A DNA stretch of 64,000 nt from an uncultured Bacilli bacterium (GTDB lineage: Bacteria; Bacillota_I; Bacilli_A; RF39; UBA660), in assembly GCA_934167885.1 (NCBI GenBank), contig CAKPMB010000002.1:1-64000 (forward strand), written 5' to 3'. Within the stretch, counting starts at the first letter, position 1. The number at the start of each line of letters is the position of its first letter. Below the pieces are notes generated by a model that had not been told where the DNA came from, searched no databases, and saw nothing but the letters and a program-made list of their open reading frames with translations. The position numbers and the translations under genes were made by a program. Shown here piece after piece: positions 36,368 to 46,445 of the stretch.

Positions 36368-37250
36368 AATTTATAACTTCCCCTAAAGATGGCATACTAT
36401 TTTTACTTCCTATTTTGGTTGTTGACAGAGCCCCAGCGATATTTGATAAGCGCATAACATCATAAAGAGGCATATGCTGACTTAGAAAATAAGCAAACGC
36501 TCCATGATATATATCACCAGCCCCAGTTGTATCAAAAGTTTTAACACTAATACTTGGCACTAATCTATATTCACCATCAATCAAGCTAAAAGATCCAAAT
36601 TCTTCTAGTGTTATAACGACATTTGTTTTAAAATCATTTACCAATTTAGCATGCACTTTTTTTAACTTTTCAAGATCATTATGTTTAAAAGCTATATGGG
36701 TATAATCTCTAGCGAAATCATAAGAACAAACAACATAATTAACATAACGACATAACTTCACAACGCCTCCCAATATTTTAGAAGCATCTAAAATACTAAT
36801 AGCTTGTGGATTGTTTAAAATAGTTTTTAAAACAACTTCATCGTCATTTCCATCACTTATAATGATATCAGGCTTTATATGGGATATATCACCATTAAAT
36901 TTCATCAATGGATCTTTATTAGTTATGATGGTTCTTGTTCCTTTACTAAGATTGGCAATAATATAACTTGTTGTTGTTTCAATTCCTTCTAGTTCTATTA
37001 AATTATCCGTATTAACATTAACACTTTCAAGTTCCTTCTTTAGACGATGTCCATAAATATCTTGGCCAACAGATGTTATAAAATGCACATCACATCCCCA
37101 TTTACCAAGCAAATAAGCGCAATTATTAGCTGATCCCCCACCACATTCAACTTTGGTATTACCAATTTTTATTTTATGATTCTCAATGGGATAATTACTA
37201 ACTGGTAGTGTTATATCATAAGCTGATTGACCAATACATAAAAACTTCAT
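36354..37250 (-). CDS. PfkB-family sugar kinase
   Basis: A ribokinase-type fold: ECGGGSANNCAYLLGKWG near the start (sugar site) and FDTTGAGDIYHGAFAYFL at about residue 245 (the PfkB C-terminal signature, with the catalytic Asp in GAGD). 298 aa. Substrate unknown; ribose, fructose or nucleoside are possible. Between dtd and the Smr gene, in the same operon. Confidence 0.88.
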   Translation of the reverse strand: MKFLCIGQSAYDITLPVSNYPIENHKIKIGNTKVECGGGSANNCAYLLGKWGCDVHFITSVGQDIYGHRLKKELESVNVNTDNLIELEGIETTTSYIIANLSKGTRTIITNKDPLMKFNGDISHIKPDIIISDGNDDEVVLKTILNNPQAISILDASKILGGVVKLCRYVNYVVCSYDFARDYTHIAFKHNDLEKLKKVHAKLVNDFKTNVVITLEEFGSFSLIDGEYRLVPSISVKTFDTTGAGDIYHGAFAYFLSQHMPLYDVMRLSNIAGALSTTKIGSKNSMPSLGEVINYDAR

Positions 37251-37254
37251 TCGA

Positions 37255-37689
37255 TCACCTCTCTAAAAGAATCGTTATAGGCCCATCATTTACAAGACTG
37301 ACTTGCATTGATTCACCAAAAATACCTTCTTCGACCTTTAAAAATTGTCGCATTTTTTGATTAAATTCTTTATATAACTCAATTGCATCATGAGGATTTA
37401 AGGCATTAATATAACTTGGACGATTGCCTTTTTTAGTATCGGCATAAAGGGTAAATTGGGAAATTGATAAAACTTCACCATGAACATCTAAAATATTCTT
37501 ATTCATTACACCATTTTCATCATCCATAATTCTTAAATTAATTATTTTCTTAACCATATCATCAATATTCTTACTTGTATCGCCATTTGTAAAACTAACT
37601 AACAGCATATAACCATAATTAATCTTCCCAACGATTTTTTCTGAAACCTTAACACTTGCTTCACTCACTCTTTGAACTACTACTCTCAT
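37255..37689 (-). CDS. dtd: D-aminoacyl-tRNA deacylase (Dtd)
   Basis: Removes D-amino acids mischarged onto tRNA. Begins MRVVVQRVSEASVKV, and carries SQFTLYADTKKGNRPSY (the catalytic SQFTL motif) and NDGPITILLE (the Gly-Pro motif). 144 aa. It overlaps the rel 3' end by 29 bp, the classic rel-dtd pairing of Firmicutes. Confidence 0.95.
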   Translation of the reverse strand: MRVVVQRVSEASVKVSEKIVGKINYGYMLLVSFTNGDTSKNIDDMVKKIINLRIMDDENGVMNKNILDVHGEVLSISQFTLYADTKKGNRPSYINALNPHDAIELYKEFNQKMRQFLKVEEGIFGESMQVSLVNDGPITILLER

Positions 37690-39799
37690 ACTCTCTATCT
37701 ACACTTTCTACATAACGAAGTTTTGCAATATCATTTATTAATTTATTTAAAGATGCTAAATCTTGAATATAAATATTTATTTTATAATTTAAGCGATTAT
37801 CCTTATACATTGTATTAACACTATCAACTAAAATATTATGTCCTGATATCTTATTTAAAATATCGCCTATTCTACTTTGACTATTTTTAAGACGAACAAT
37901 AATACATGTCAAATATTTATTCTTAGTTATAGCATTAAAACGAACATCTATTAGACGATCATCTAAATGAATCAGATTATGACATTTATCACGATGGATG
38001 GTAATACCATTATTCTTAGTAATAAAACCAACAATATCATCTCCAGGGATAGGTTTACAGCAAGATGCTATATGAACATGCACATCACTTAAGCCTGAAA
38101 CATTAATATCTAATTCATTCTTATTAATAACACTTATTCCATTTTCTTTATTCTCTTCTGGTTCTTTATACAAGACATTAATTACAAAACGGGGATTATA
38201 TTTATTACTACCAATATTTATATAGACACTTTCCAAATCTTTAAGTTTTAATTCTTTTAATAATTTTTTAACGGATTTATCACTATAAAATTCTAAAAAT
38301 GGTATTTTACGTTTACGAAGTTCTTTATCTAATAAATCTTTACCTAAATTAATTAATTCTTCTTTTCTATTTTTAGCAAAAAAGGCTTTTATCTTATTTT
38401 TAGTTTGTGTTAATTTAACAAATTCAAGCCACCCCATACTAGGACCAGGACTTGATTTACTGGTATTTATTTTTACAACATCATTATCTTGTAAAATATA
38501 ATTTAGTGGAACAATGGAATTATTGACCATGGCTCCAATCATAGAATCACCTATTTTAGAATGAACACGGTAGGCAAAATCAACAGGTGTGCTACCACTT
38601 GGAAACTCAAAAACGTCACCTTTAGGTGAGAAGACATAAATATTGTCTTCACCATTATCTTCGGTTATGGTGTTATAAAATACTTCATCATTAACCTCAT
38701 TTTGATTCATATCAATAACAGCTTTAAAGAAACCTAATTTTAAATCCGTGCTTGATAAATTATAAGCACCGCGATTTTCTTTATAAGACCAATGAGCTGC
38801 TAGACCATTCTCAGCCACTTCATTCATCGCAAAAGTTCTAATTTGAATCTCAAAAAGTGCATTATTAGCTCCAAAAACAGTTGTATGAAGTGATTGATAG
38901 CCATTGCTTTTAGGCATAGCGATAAAGTCTTTAAAACGTTTAGCAATTGGTTTAAACTTAGAGTGAATAAGTCCTAAAACCAAATAACACTCAGACTCCG
39001 TATTAACTAAAACTCTAATTGCTAATAAGTCATATATATCACTAAATTTTCTTCCCTTATCTAGTTTATTATAAATACTATAAATACTTTTACTACGTCC
39101 CTTTATTTCAAAATTTATATTATGATCAGTTAAAATATTCGATACTTCATCCATCATTTCATCAATAATGTTATCGCGATCTTGCTTAGTAGAATTTAAT
39201 TTTTCAACAATATCATAATATACTTGTGGTTTCAAATAACGAAGTGATAAGTCTTCAAGTTCACTTTTAAGTTTATATATTCCTAAGTGATGAGCAAGCG
39301 GTGCAAAGATTTCAAGCGTCTCTTTAGATACCTTTTTTTGTTTATCTTCCGCTAGCTCCGATAATCCTCTCATAATATTAACCCGTTCTGCTAAAGCCAC
39401 AATTATTACCCTAACATCTTCACTCATACCAACAATTACTTTTTTATAATACTCAACTAAGTAATCACTATCCGTTGATAAAGTAATACGATTAAGTTTA
39501 TAAACACCATAAGCAAGTTTTACTAAAGATGCATCAAAATGTTCTTCTAATTCACTACGTTTTACCTTTTCGTTTACAAATAATCGATATAAAAAGCAAC
39601 ACGCAATCGTTTCCGGATCAGCATAAACTGTTGTTAGAATATAAGATATATTTAAAACATCCTTTCTATCATTTTCTGATAAATATTCCAAACTATAGTC
39701 ATAAGTTTTTCTAATTAACGAAATATCTTTATTAGGTAAATAACCTTTAACAATCTCTTCGATTTCTAAAATAGTCCAATCATTTTTTACTTTTGTCAT
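37661..39799 (-). CDS. rel: RelA/SpoT-type (p)ppGpp synthetase with degenerate hydrolase domain
   Basis: 712 aa. The synthetase is intact: RSKSIYSIYNKLDKG, YDLLAIRVLV, FIAMPKSNGYQSLHTTV and EIQIRT. TGS (VFSPKGDVFEFPSGSTPVDFAY), a zinc-finger/CC region with IASCCKPIPGDDI, and a C-terminal ACT domain follow. In the N-terminal HD domain, however, the usual ALLHDVVED reads FLYRLFVNE (His-Asp replaced by Tyr71-Arg72), the KLADRLHNM segment reads ALAERVNIM (Asp to Glu138), and the first HP His is missing. It therefore probably cannot degrade (p)ppGpp. Operon with dtd. Confidence 0.92.
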   Translation of the reverse strand: MTKVKNDWTILEIEEIVKGYLPNKDISLIRKTYDYSLEYLSENDRKDVLNISYILTTVYADPETIACCFLYRLFVNEKVKRSELEEHFDASLVKLAYGVYKLNRITLSTDSDYLVEYYKKVIVGMSEDVRVIIVALAERVNIMRGLSELAEDKQKKVSKETLEIFAPLAHHLGIYKLKSELEDLSLRYLKPQVYYDIVEKLNSTKQDRDNIIDEMMDEVSNILTDHNINFEIKGRSKSIYSIYNKLDKGRKFSDIYDLLAIRVLVNTESECYLVLGLIHSKFKPIAKRFKDFIAMPKSNGYQSLHTTVFGANNALFEIQIRTFAMNEVAENGLAAHWSYKENRGAYNLSSTDLKLGFFKAVIDMNQNEVNDEVFYNTITEDNGEDNIYVFSPKGDVFEFPSGSTPVDFAYRVHSKIGDSMIGAMVNNSIVPLNYILQDNDVVKINTSKSSPGPSMGWLEFVKLTQTKNKIKAFFAKNRKEELINLGKDLLDKELRKRKIPFLEFYSDKSVKKLLKELKLKDLESVYINIGSNKYNPRFVINVLYKEPEENKENGISVINKNELDINVSGLSDVHVHIASCCKPIPGDDIVGFITKNNGITIHRDKCHNLIHLDDRLIDVRFNAITKNKYLTCIIVRLKNSQSRIGDILNKISGHNILVDSVNTMYKDNRLNYKINIYIQDLASLNKLINDIAKLRYVESVDREYESSSSKSE

Positions 39800-39880
39800 A
39801 TATCACCATTCATAACCATTATATAATAAATAGCATTTATTTTAAACATTAAAAAAAGTTAATTTGACAATTAAACTACG

Positions 39881-39914
39881 AAAAAAAGCTATAGAACTTT
39901 TAATTCTATAACTT
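39881..39914 (-). terminator. Terminator after the PFOR gene
   Basis: AAGTTATAGAA / TTCTATAGCTT (11 bp with one wobble) followed by seven T on the minus strand. Confidence 0.8.
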
Positions 39915-42900
39915 AATTATTTTGGCTATCATTTTCTAAATTATTAAAATATTCATATCTTAAAATAGCATTATCCCTATTTTTATCAAGTAATTCTTTA
40001 TACATATCAGGATTAATCTTTTCAAGGGTTCTGTATCTATCCTCATTACTTATAAATTCATCATACTTACTAAAATCAGCTTTTGAATCCATAACAAATT
40101 TTTTTGTTTCTGGATTATATCTAAATAATGGAAAATAGCCAGTTTGAGTTGCTAACTTTTCTTCCTCAATACTATTTCCTTTAATAATACCATGAGCAAT
40201 ACAAGGAGCATAAGCTATAATAATACTTGGTCCATCATATTCAACAGCTTCCCTCATAGCTTTGATTGTTTGATTCATATTAGCACCTAAACTAATAGTT
40301 GCAACATACACATCTTTATAAGTTAAAGCTATCTTTGTTAAATCTTTTTTATTAACTTTCTTACCAGATGATGCAAACTTGGCAATACTACCAATTTGCG
40401 TTGATTTACTAGCTTGACCACCCGTATTAGAATATACTTCGGTATCTAAAACTAAAATATTAACATTTGCACCGCTTGCTAGAACATGATCTATTCCTGA
40501 GAAACCAATATCATATGCCCAACCATCGCCACCAACAATAAAGAAGGTTTTCTTTTTAATAAAGTTGCGTAGTTCGTATAGACCTTCTATTTTATTATCG
40601 ACAACGTAATCATATAAAGTCTCACTATTTTCTTTATTTAAATCTGCACAATAATTTTCATAAATTTCAATTTCATCATCCGATGCATCTTTTAATTTAT
40701 TTTTGATAAGAGCCTTAATACGTTCTTTAATTGTGTTATCAGCTACAAACATTCCCATACCAAATTCAGCATTATCTTCAAATAAACTATTAGCCCATGG
40801 AGACGAATAAGCCATAGATGGGAAAGATGAGGAATAAATAGATGAACAGCCAGTAGCATTAGCAATGATAAGACTATCCCCAAACAATTGTGTCATTAAT
40901 TTAAGATATGGTGTTTCCCCACAACCAGCACAAGCGCCAGGGAATTTAATTTTAGGTTCAATAAATTGACTACCCTTTAAAGTCCAACGACTATATAATT
41001 TTTTATCTTTAACATTATTTAGAAGATAATCATTTAATTCAACCATGCCACGTTTTTTTAACTCTTCAATACTCATCATTCTAATAGCTTTTTCACCATT
41101 TTTAGATGGACAAACACTCTCGCACAAACCACATCCTGTGCAATCGGCAATAGATACCGCTAAAACATATTTATAATCAGTATCCTTATATTTAAAGTCA
41201 AGAGATGCTTCTTTTACGACACTTGGTGCTTCATTCCATTCATCAATTGATAAAATATATGGTCTAATAACCGAATGTGGACAAACAAACGAACACAAGT
41301 TACACATTAAACAATTTTCTTTATTACAGAAAGGTGCCCGCATACTTGCAAACCGTTTTTCTCTGCTAGTAGTTGCTGGTGGACATACTCCATTTGCCAT
41401 ATCTTTAAAACTACTTACTGGTAATTCATTGCCTCTTAGAGCATTCACCATTTCAAGCATTGAAAGTTTTTCTTCTTCCTCTTCTAAAAATATTTCATTT
41501 GGAATAGAAACTTTCTCTATTCTATCTAAAACATTAGCAATCGCTACTAAATTCTTTTCAAGAACATTGCCACCTTTATTTTGAAATTTTAAAGTTAAAC
41601 TCTTCTTAATTTCTTCTTTAGCATAATCAAAATCAATTATCTTGCATATTTTAAAAATACATGTTTCCAAAATAGAACTAATTTTATTATTTAAGCCAAC
41701 ATCCATAGCAATACCATTCGCATCAATTATATAAAAATTAATATTACGTGATCTTAAAATATTTTTTTCATGATTACTTAAAAGATTAAGCACTTCATTT
41801 TTAGATGCCGTTGTATTTAGAATAAAGGTGCCATTTTCTTTGATACCTTCAATAATATCATATTTACCAAGATAGCTTTCTTTACTTAAAACAACTGTAT
41901 TAGGATTAGTTACATAATATGCTTCTCTAATAGGTTTACTACCAAATCTTAAATGACATCTGGTAACCCCACCTGATTTTTTAGAATCATATTCAAAATA
42001 TCCTTGAACAAAAGCATTTGAACCAGTGCCGGTTATTTTCATAATATCTTTAGAAGCTGATACCATACCATCGCTACCATAACCAAAAATTAACATTTCA
42101 TAATTAGGACTTGGAATTTTAAAATCTGGTGTTTTAAGTGATAAATGTGTAACATCGTCATTAATTGAGATCGTAAAACCATTTATTTTTTTGTTTGAAG
42201 ATAGCATGTCATAAACCGCTTTAATATCACATGGTTTGGTATCTTTACTTGATAATCCATAGCGACCACCATAAACATTAATATCTAAGCATTGTTCTTT
42301 AATGGATGCACAAACATCTAAATAAAGTGGAGCATTCGCACCAAATTCTTTCGTTCTATCTAAAACCGCGATATCGGTAACAGTTTTAGGAAGTGATGAT
42401 AGGAAATATTTAGTAGAAAATGGTCTATATAAATGAACTTCTACTAAGCCATAATCACCCGATAAATTATCAATAGTCTCTTTAATAGTTTCACAAACTG
42501 ATCCCATAGCCACAATAACTTTCGTAGCTTTATTACTACCATAATAATTAAATGGTTTATAATTCATACCAGTTATTTTATTAATATCTTCCATATAAGA
42601 ATTAACAATATCAGGTAATTTATCATAATATTCATTTCGTGCTTCGGTATTTTGAAAATAAACATCATCCATCTGGCTACTTCCAAAGGTTTTAGGATTA
42701 TCAAGGGATAAAGCTCTTAGACGAAATTCATCGATAGCCTCATAATCAATTAGCGTTTTAACTTTTTCTAAGTCAATAACTTTAATCTTATCAAGTTCAT
42801 GTGATGTTCTAAAACCATCAAAAGCATTAATGAAAGGCACACGACCCTTGATAGCTGATAAATGCGCCACACTTGTTAAATCCATAATATCTTGTACACT

Positions 42901-43323
42901 ACTATTAACAAGTATAGCGAAACCGGTAGCGCGGGATGCATAAATATCTTGATGATCCCCCATAATTGAAAGAGCATGCGTTGCTAAACTACGACTAGCA
43001 ACATTAATAACAAGAGGCAATTGTTCCCCCGCAATCTTATACATATTAGGTATCATCAATAATAACCCTTGAGATGCTGTATAAGTTGTTGTTAAAGCTC
43101 CCATAAGCAAACTACCATGAATCATACCAGCCGCTCCGGCTTCACTCTGCATCTCAATAACTGATACTTTATCACCAAAGAAATTCAATCTTCCCTTGCT
43201 TGCGTCCTTATCAACATTCTCTGCCATAGGACTTGCAGGCGTAATCGGATATATGCCAGCTACTTCTGTAAAATTATATGAAACATAACTACATGCTTCA
43301 TTTCCATCCATTATTTTATACAT
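39913..43323 (-). CDS. nifJ: Pyruvate:ferredoxin (flavodoxin) oxidoreductase
   Basis: A single-chain 1136-aa PFOR that splits pyruvate to acetyl-CoA and CO2 and reduces ferredoxin, central to anaerobic metabolism. Domains in order: EGNEACSYVSYNFTEVAGIYPITPASPM-type pyrimidine domain at the start (ITPASPM visible), gamma domain with GYGSDGMVSASKD, the 2x[4Fe-4S] segment (CLMCNLCSFVCPH and CTGCGLCESVCP), then the TPP domain with GACAGCGETPYLKL, GGDGWAYDIGF and SNTGGQASKSTQIG. The start ATG overlaps the previous stop (TAATG) with AGGAGG upstream. Confidence 0.96.
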   Translation of the reverse strand: MYKIMDGNEACSYVSYNFTEVAGIYPITPASPMAENVDKDASKGRLNFFGDKVSVIEMQSEAGAAGMIHGSLLMGALTTTYTASQGLLLMIPNMYKIAGEQLPLVINVASRSLATHALSIMGDHQDIYASRATGFAILVNSSVQDIMDLTSVAHLSAIKGRVPFINAFDGFRTSHELDKIKVIDLEKVKTLIDYEAIDEFRLRALSLDNPKTFGSSQMDDVYFQNTEARNEYYDKLPDIVNSYMEDINKITGMNYKPFNYYGSNKATKVIVAMGSVCETIKETIDNLSGDYGLVEVHLYRPFSTKYFLSSLPKTVTDIAVLDRTKEFGANAPLYLDVCASIKEQCLDINVYGGRYGLSSKDTKPCDIKAVYDMLSSNKKINGFTISINDDVTHLSLKTPDFKIPSPNYEMLIFGYGSDGMVSASKDIMKITGTGSNAFVQGYFEYDSKKSGGVTRCHLRFGSKPIREAYYVTNPNTVVLSKESYLGKYDIIEGIKENGTFILNTTASKNEVLNLLSNHEKNILRSRNINFYIIDANGIAMDVGLNNKISSILETCIFKICKIIDFDYAKEEIKKSLTLKFQNKGGNVLEKNLVAIANVLDRIEKVSIPNEIFLEEEEEKLSMLEMVNALRGNELPVSSFKDMANGVCPPATTSREKRFASMRAPFCNKENCLMCNLCSFVCPHSVIRPYILSIDEWNEAPSVVKEASLDFKYKDTDYKYVLAVSIADCTGCGLCESVCPSKNGEKAIRMMSIEELKKRGMVELNDYLLNNVKDKKLYSRWTLKGSQFIEPKIKFPGACAGCGETPYLKLMTQLFGDSLIIANATGCSSIYSSSFPSMAYSSPWANSLFEDNAEFGMGMFVADNTIKERIKALIKNKLKDASDDEIEIYENYCADLNKENSETLYDYVVDNKIEGLYELRNFIKKKTFFIVGGDGWAYDIGFSGIDHVLASGANVNILVLDTEVYSNTGGQASKSTQIGSIAKFASSGKKVNKKDLTKIALTYKDVYVATISLGANMNQTIKAMREAVEYDGPSIIIAYAPCIAHGIIKGNSIEEEKLATQTGYFPLFRYNPETKKFVMDSKADFSKYDEFISNEDRYRTLEKINPDMYKELLDKNRDNAILRYEYFNNLENDSQNN

Positions 43324-44225
43324 TATTTCCTCCTAAGACCTAAAGGATTTTTTAAATCCTTACTATATTTTAATATTTTATCAACATCATAATTAGCGAA
43401 CAATTCATCATAATTTTCATCCCTAATAAACTGCATGAAATTATCATCATCCACATCATCAGTATAACGATCTAAATGAATAGTGCCCACTGAAGAGATA
43501 TCCTTTCCTTCACTTTCTAAACAATAATTACCATTCTTAACTAAAGCACTCTTTAAAATAGGCAAATATTTCTGAATATTAGAAGAAGAAAGTAAAATAC
43601 GATTATAACTATCTAACCATTTTCCCTCGCCTTTTTTTCTTATAATCTTTAACGAATTATAAAAACGTTTAAGGGATGCAACATCATTATGGCAATAAAA
43701 CTTAAGCCAATACGAAATAGCCTCTTCCGATAATGGAAAAGTTATACCAGCATTCCCTAATTCTTTTAGGAAGATATCAACGTCTGCAAATGATCTCTCC
43801 TTACCATAATGTTTTTTATTTTTAGCCCTTGTATTATCATTCACACTCTTCTTATAGGCATTAATATTTAAAGCTATATTCAAAAAAACATCCAAAATAT
43901 AATCATAAAGTTCATTATCTTTTAAATAAAAAACAGCATCGCTCTTATAAGCAATCTTAAAAAAATTCATACTTTTTAAATCTTTTTCACATGCTAATAA
44001 ATAAGTAATAGGCATTTTATCTTTATTTTCACGATAATTCTTATTATCACGCAAATCTAAAATAAACTCTTGAATATCACTAGCAAAATAATTTTTTAAT
44101 GAAGAACTATCTGAAAACTTTCTAGTTAAATGATCAAGCTCCATTATGCTCCTAAAACTTACTAAATTAAGGTTAACACTATTAGGTGAATTATATTTTA
44201 AGAATAATTTTAAGTTATATTTCAT
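43323..44225 (-). CDS. Soluble protein upstream of PFOR, unknown
   Basis: 300 aa from the ATG at 44225 (ribosome site GGAGAGATTT); a start at 44258 would have none. Mostly helical, basic in the middle (KSVNDNTRAKNKKHYGKERS) and acidic near the end (DRYTDDVDDDNFMQF). No signal, membrane helix or known motif. It is coupled to the PFOR gene by a TAATG overlap, so it is likely transcribed with it, though a shared function is not shown. Confidence 0.6.
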   Translation of the reverse strand: MKYNLKLFLKYNSPNSVNLNLVSFRSIMELDHLTRKFSDSSSLKNYFASDIQEFILDLRDNKNYRENKDKMPITYLLACEKDLKSMNFFKIAYKSDAVFYLKDNELYDYILDVFLNIALNINAYKKSVNDNTRAKNKKHYGKERSFADVDIFLKELGNAGITFPLSEEAISYWLKFYCHNDVASLKRFYNSLKIIRKKGEGKWLDSYNRILLSSSNIQKYLPILKSALVKNGNYCLESEGKDISSVGTIHLDRYTDDVDDDNFMQFIRDENYDELFANYDVDKILKYSKDLKNPLGLRRK

Positions 44226-44346
44226 AAATCTCTCCACGACAATTATATAACAAAACATATCTAAATACTAGAATTTATTAACGCAATTCCTTAATTTAAA
44301 ATTCTTTTTTTATTAATTCATTCATATTAATAATTATGGAGAAAAA

Positions 44347-45612
44347 ATGATTATAGCCTTATTTATTTTTATTTTAACTTATATTGAAATGCTTGCCCTA
44401 CCAAAATACAGGCATTTAATTGCTTTAATAACAGCCATTATTTTTGTTATGATATCTATTTTACCAATTAATCAAGTATTAAACGTTATAGATTTTAACG
44501 TTATTTTAATGATTTTAGGAACAATGGGAACTGTATCACTTTTTATAAGTTCCAAAATGCCTGATTTAATTGCCGATTATTTAATAAAAAGGGCCCAAAA
44601 CATAAAATGGATGACTGTTATCCTTGCTGCTTTTGCTGGAATAATTTCAGCATTTATTGATAATGTAGCAACCGTTTTAATTATTGCTCCGATTGTTTTA
44701 ACAATATCCAAAAAAGCTAACATAAATCCAACTATTCCCATTATTTGCATTGCTATCTTTTCCAATTTAGAAGGTGCTGCCACTTTAACAGGGGATACTA
44801 CTTCCTTCCTACTCGCTAAAGAATTAAATATGAACTTTTTAGATTTTTTTACATACCACAATAAAATAGGCCTATTCTTCATTATTCAAATAAGCCTTAT
44901 ATCATCCTTAGTGATATTATATTTTAAACAACGCAAAGAAACAAAAAAAGTAACCTATCACACTAATGTTATAGTTAATGATTATATGCCAACGATTCTC
45001 TTAATTACATCCATTATTGGTTTAATAATCGCATCTTTCATTGAAGATAAAATGGAACTTACCAATGGATTAATCTGCACTGGAACCTTTATGATAGGCC
45101 TTATATTAACAATAATTAAAAAAAGAAGTTTAAAGCCTCTTTCATCATTAAAAGATATTGATTATGAAACGATTATTTTATTAATTAGTTTATTCATTAT
45201 TATTGGTGGTATTAAGAATGTCGGTGTAATTGACTATATAAGCCAAATATTTATAAATCTACCAGATAACAATTTCATAATATATAGTTTAATTGTTTTG
45301 GTTTCAGTTATCATTTCATCGTTTGTTGATAATATTCCCTATGTTGCAACGATGCTATCAGTTATTACCACTATTTGTAACAATACCACCATAAATCCCC
45401 TCCTTTTATATTATGGATTAATAATTGGAGCAACCTTAGGTGGTAACTTTACCCCCATTGGAGCTTCAAGCAATATTACAGCTATTGGATTATTAAAGAA
45501 AAATGGTTATAACGTTTCAAATAAAACCTATTTTAGTTATAGCATTCCCATATCCTTAGCCGCCATTTTAACAAGCTATTTTATAGTATGGATACTCTTT
45601 AAAACCAGCTAA
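44347..45612 (+). CDS. Ion transporter of the ArsB/NhaD/CitM (SLC13-type) superfamily
   Basis: 421 aa with about eleven hydrophobic helices and an internal two-fold repeat. Each half carries a helix break with an Asp-Asn pair (SAFIDNVATVLIIAP and SSFVDNIPYVATML). Each half also has a Gly/Thr-rich hairpin (LTGDTTSFLLAKEL and LGGNFTPIGASSNITAIG). The family carries Na+/H+, arsenite or dicarboxylates; the substrate here is undetermined. The ribosome site is TATGGAGAAAAA. It is divergent from the PFOR operon. Confidence 0.85.
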   Translation: MIIALFIFILTYIEMLALPKYRHLIALITAIIFVMISILPINQVLNVIDFNVILMILGTMGTVSLFISSKMPDLIADYLIKRAQNIKWMTVILAAFAGIISAFIDNVATVLIIAPIVLTISKKANINPTIPIICIAIFSNLEGAATLTGDTTSFLLAKELNMNFLDFFTYHNKIGLFFIIQISLISSLVILYFKQRKETKKVTYHTNVIVNDYMPTILLITSIIGLIIASFIEDKMELTNGLICTGTFMIGLILTIIKKRSLKPLSSLKDIDYETIILLISLFIIIGGIKNVGVIDYISQIFINLPDNNFIIYSLIVLVSVIISSFVDNIPYVATMLSVITTICNNTTINPLLLYYGLIIGATLGGNFTPIGASSNITAIGLLKKNGYNVSNKTYFSYSIPISLAAILTSYFIVWILFKTS

Positions 45613-45625
45613 GTTATTTAAAACC

Positions 45626-45654
45626 TTTACAAATAAGATAATTTATGCTATAAT
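45626..45654 (+). promoter_or_regulatory. Promoter of the kinase-like gene
   Basis: TTTACA (45626-45631), a 17-bp spacer and TATAAT (45649-45654) with TGC before it. Confidence 0.75.
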
Positions 45655-45682
45655 ATGCGCCATAAAAAGGAAGGTTTTGGCT

Positions 45683-46441
45683 ATGAATTTTGAAAGTAAT
45701 AAATTATTATCACTATATTTAAAAAAATTAATTCCTATTGGGATGGGATCGTGTGGTGAATGTTTCTTAAATCCTAAAACTAATCAAGTATTTAAAATAT
45801 TTAATCACTTTTTTGAAGAAGAAGAGGGATTTTCTTATGAAGAAGAATACGCTGAATATGACGAGAAAGAAATCCTAAGATTCACTAACATCAAAGCACC
45901 ATCTTTTATCTTCGCTAATAACATTATCACTGTTAATGATCACATCGTTGGATATATTTCTAAATACGCTAATGCCAAAAGATTGAATCAAATAAACCCT
46001 CTGATTATAAGCTTAGAAAAATTAAAACGCGCTATTCTAGAAGTATATAATTCTCTTCAAGTAGTTTCTAATGAGGGGATCAAAACATATGATATGATGT
46101 ATAATATCTTGTATCACAATAAGTTTTATATTATTGACCAAGATGAATATAGTTACAATGATATGGATAATAAAAAACTTTATAATTATAATCGTGCTAA
46201 CTTCGATCAAGAAATATACTATTTTTTAGTTGAGGCATATTTAGATGAATTTATTAACCAAGATGTTAGATTAAAAGAAATGTTTGGTAATAGAGAGGTT
46301 GATGTTTTAACTTTTATAAACGAATTACAAAGTAAACTAAGTGAACAAGTTCAAAAACCCGTTAGCAAATTAAGCGATGCTAAACCCGTTTTAAATAAGC
46401 AAAAAGTTAAAAAACCTTTCTATGTTCGTGACTTGTTTTAA
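45683..46441 (+). CDS. Protein kinase-like fold protein, unknown
   Basis: 252 aa. The start is the ATG at 45683, 8 nt after AAGGAAGG; a TTG at 45677 is too close. The layout resembles a small kinase fold: IGMGSCGECFLNPKTNQVFKIF (glycine-rich loop plus Lys), VGYISKYANAKRL (hinge-like), then YDMMYNILYHNKFYIIDQDEYSY, which sits where the catalytic loop and DFG would be. The usual HRD/DFG letters are altered, so it may be a pseudokinase or an atypical kinase. A Lys-rich tail ends it. Confidence 0.5.
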   Translation: MNFESNKLLSLYLKKLIPIGMGSCGECFLNPKTNQVFKIFNHFFEEEEGFSYEEEYAEYDEKEILRFTNIKAPSFIFANNIITVNDHIVGYISKYANAKRLNQINPLIISLEKLKRAILEVYNSLQVVSNEGIKTYDMMYNILYHNKFYIIDQDEYSYNDMDNKKLYNYNRANFDQEIYYFLVEAYLDEFINQDVRLKEMFGNREVDVLTFINELQSKLSEQVQKPVSKLSDAKPVLNKQKVKKPFYVRDLF

Positions 46442-46445
46442 TGAA

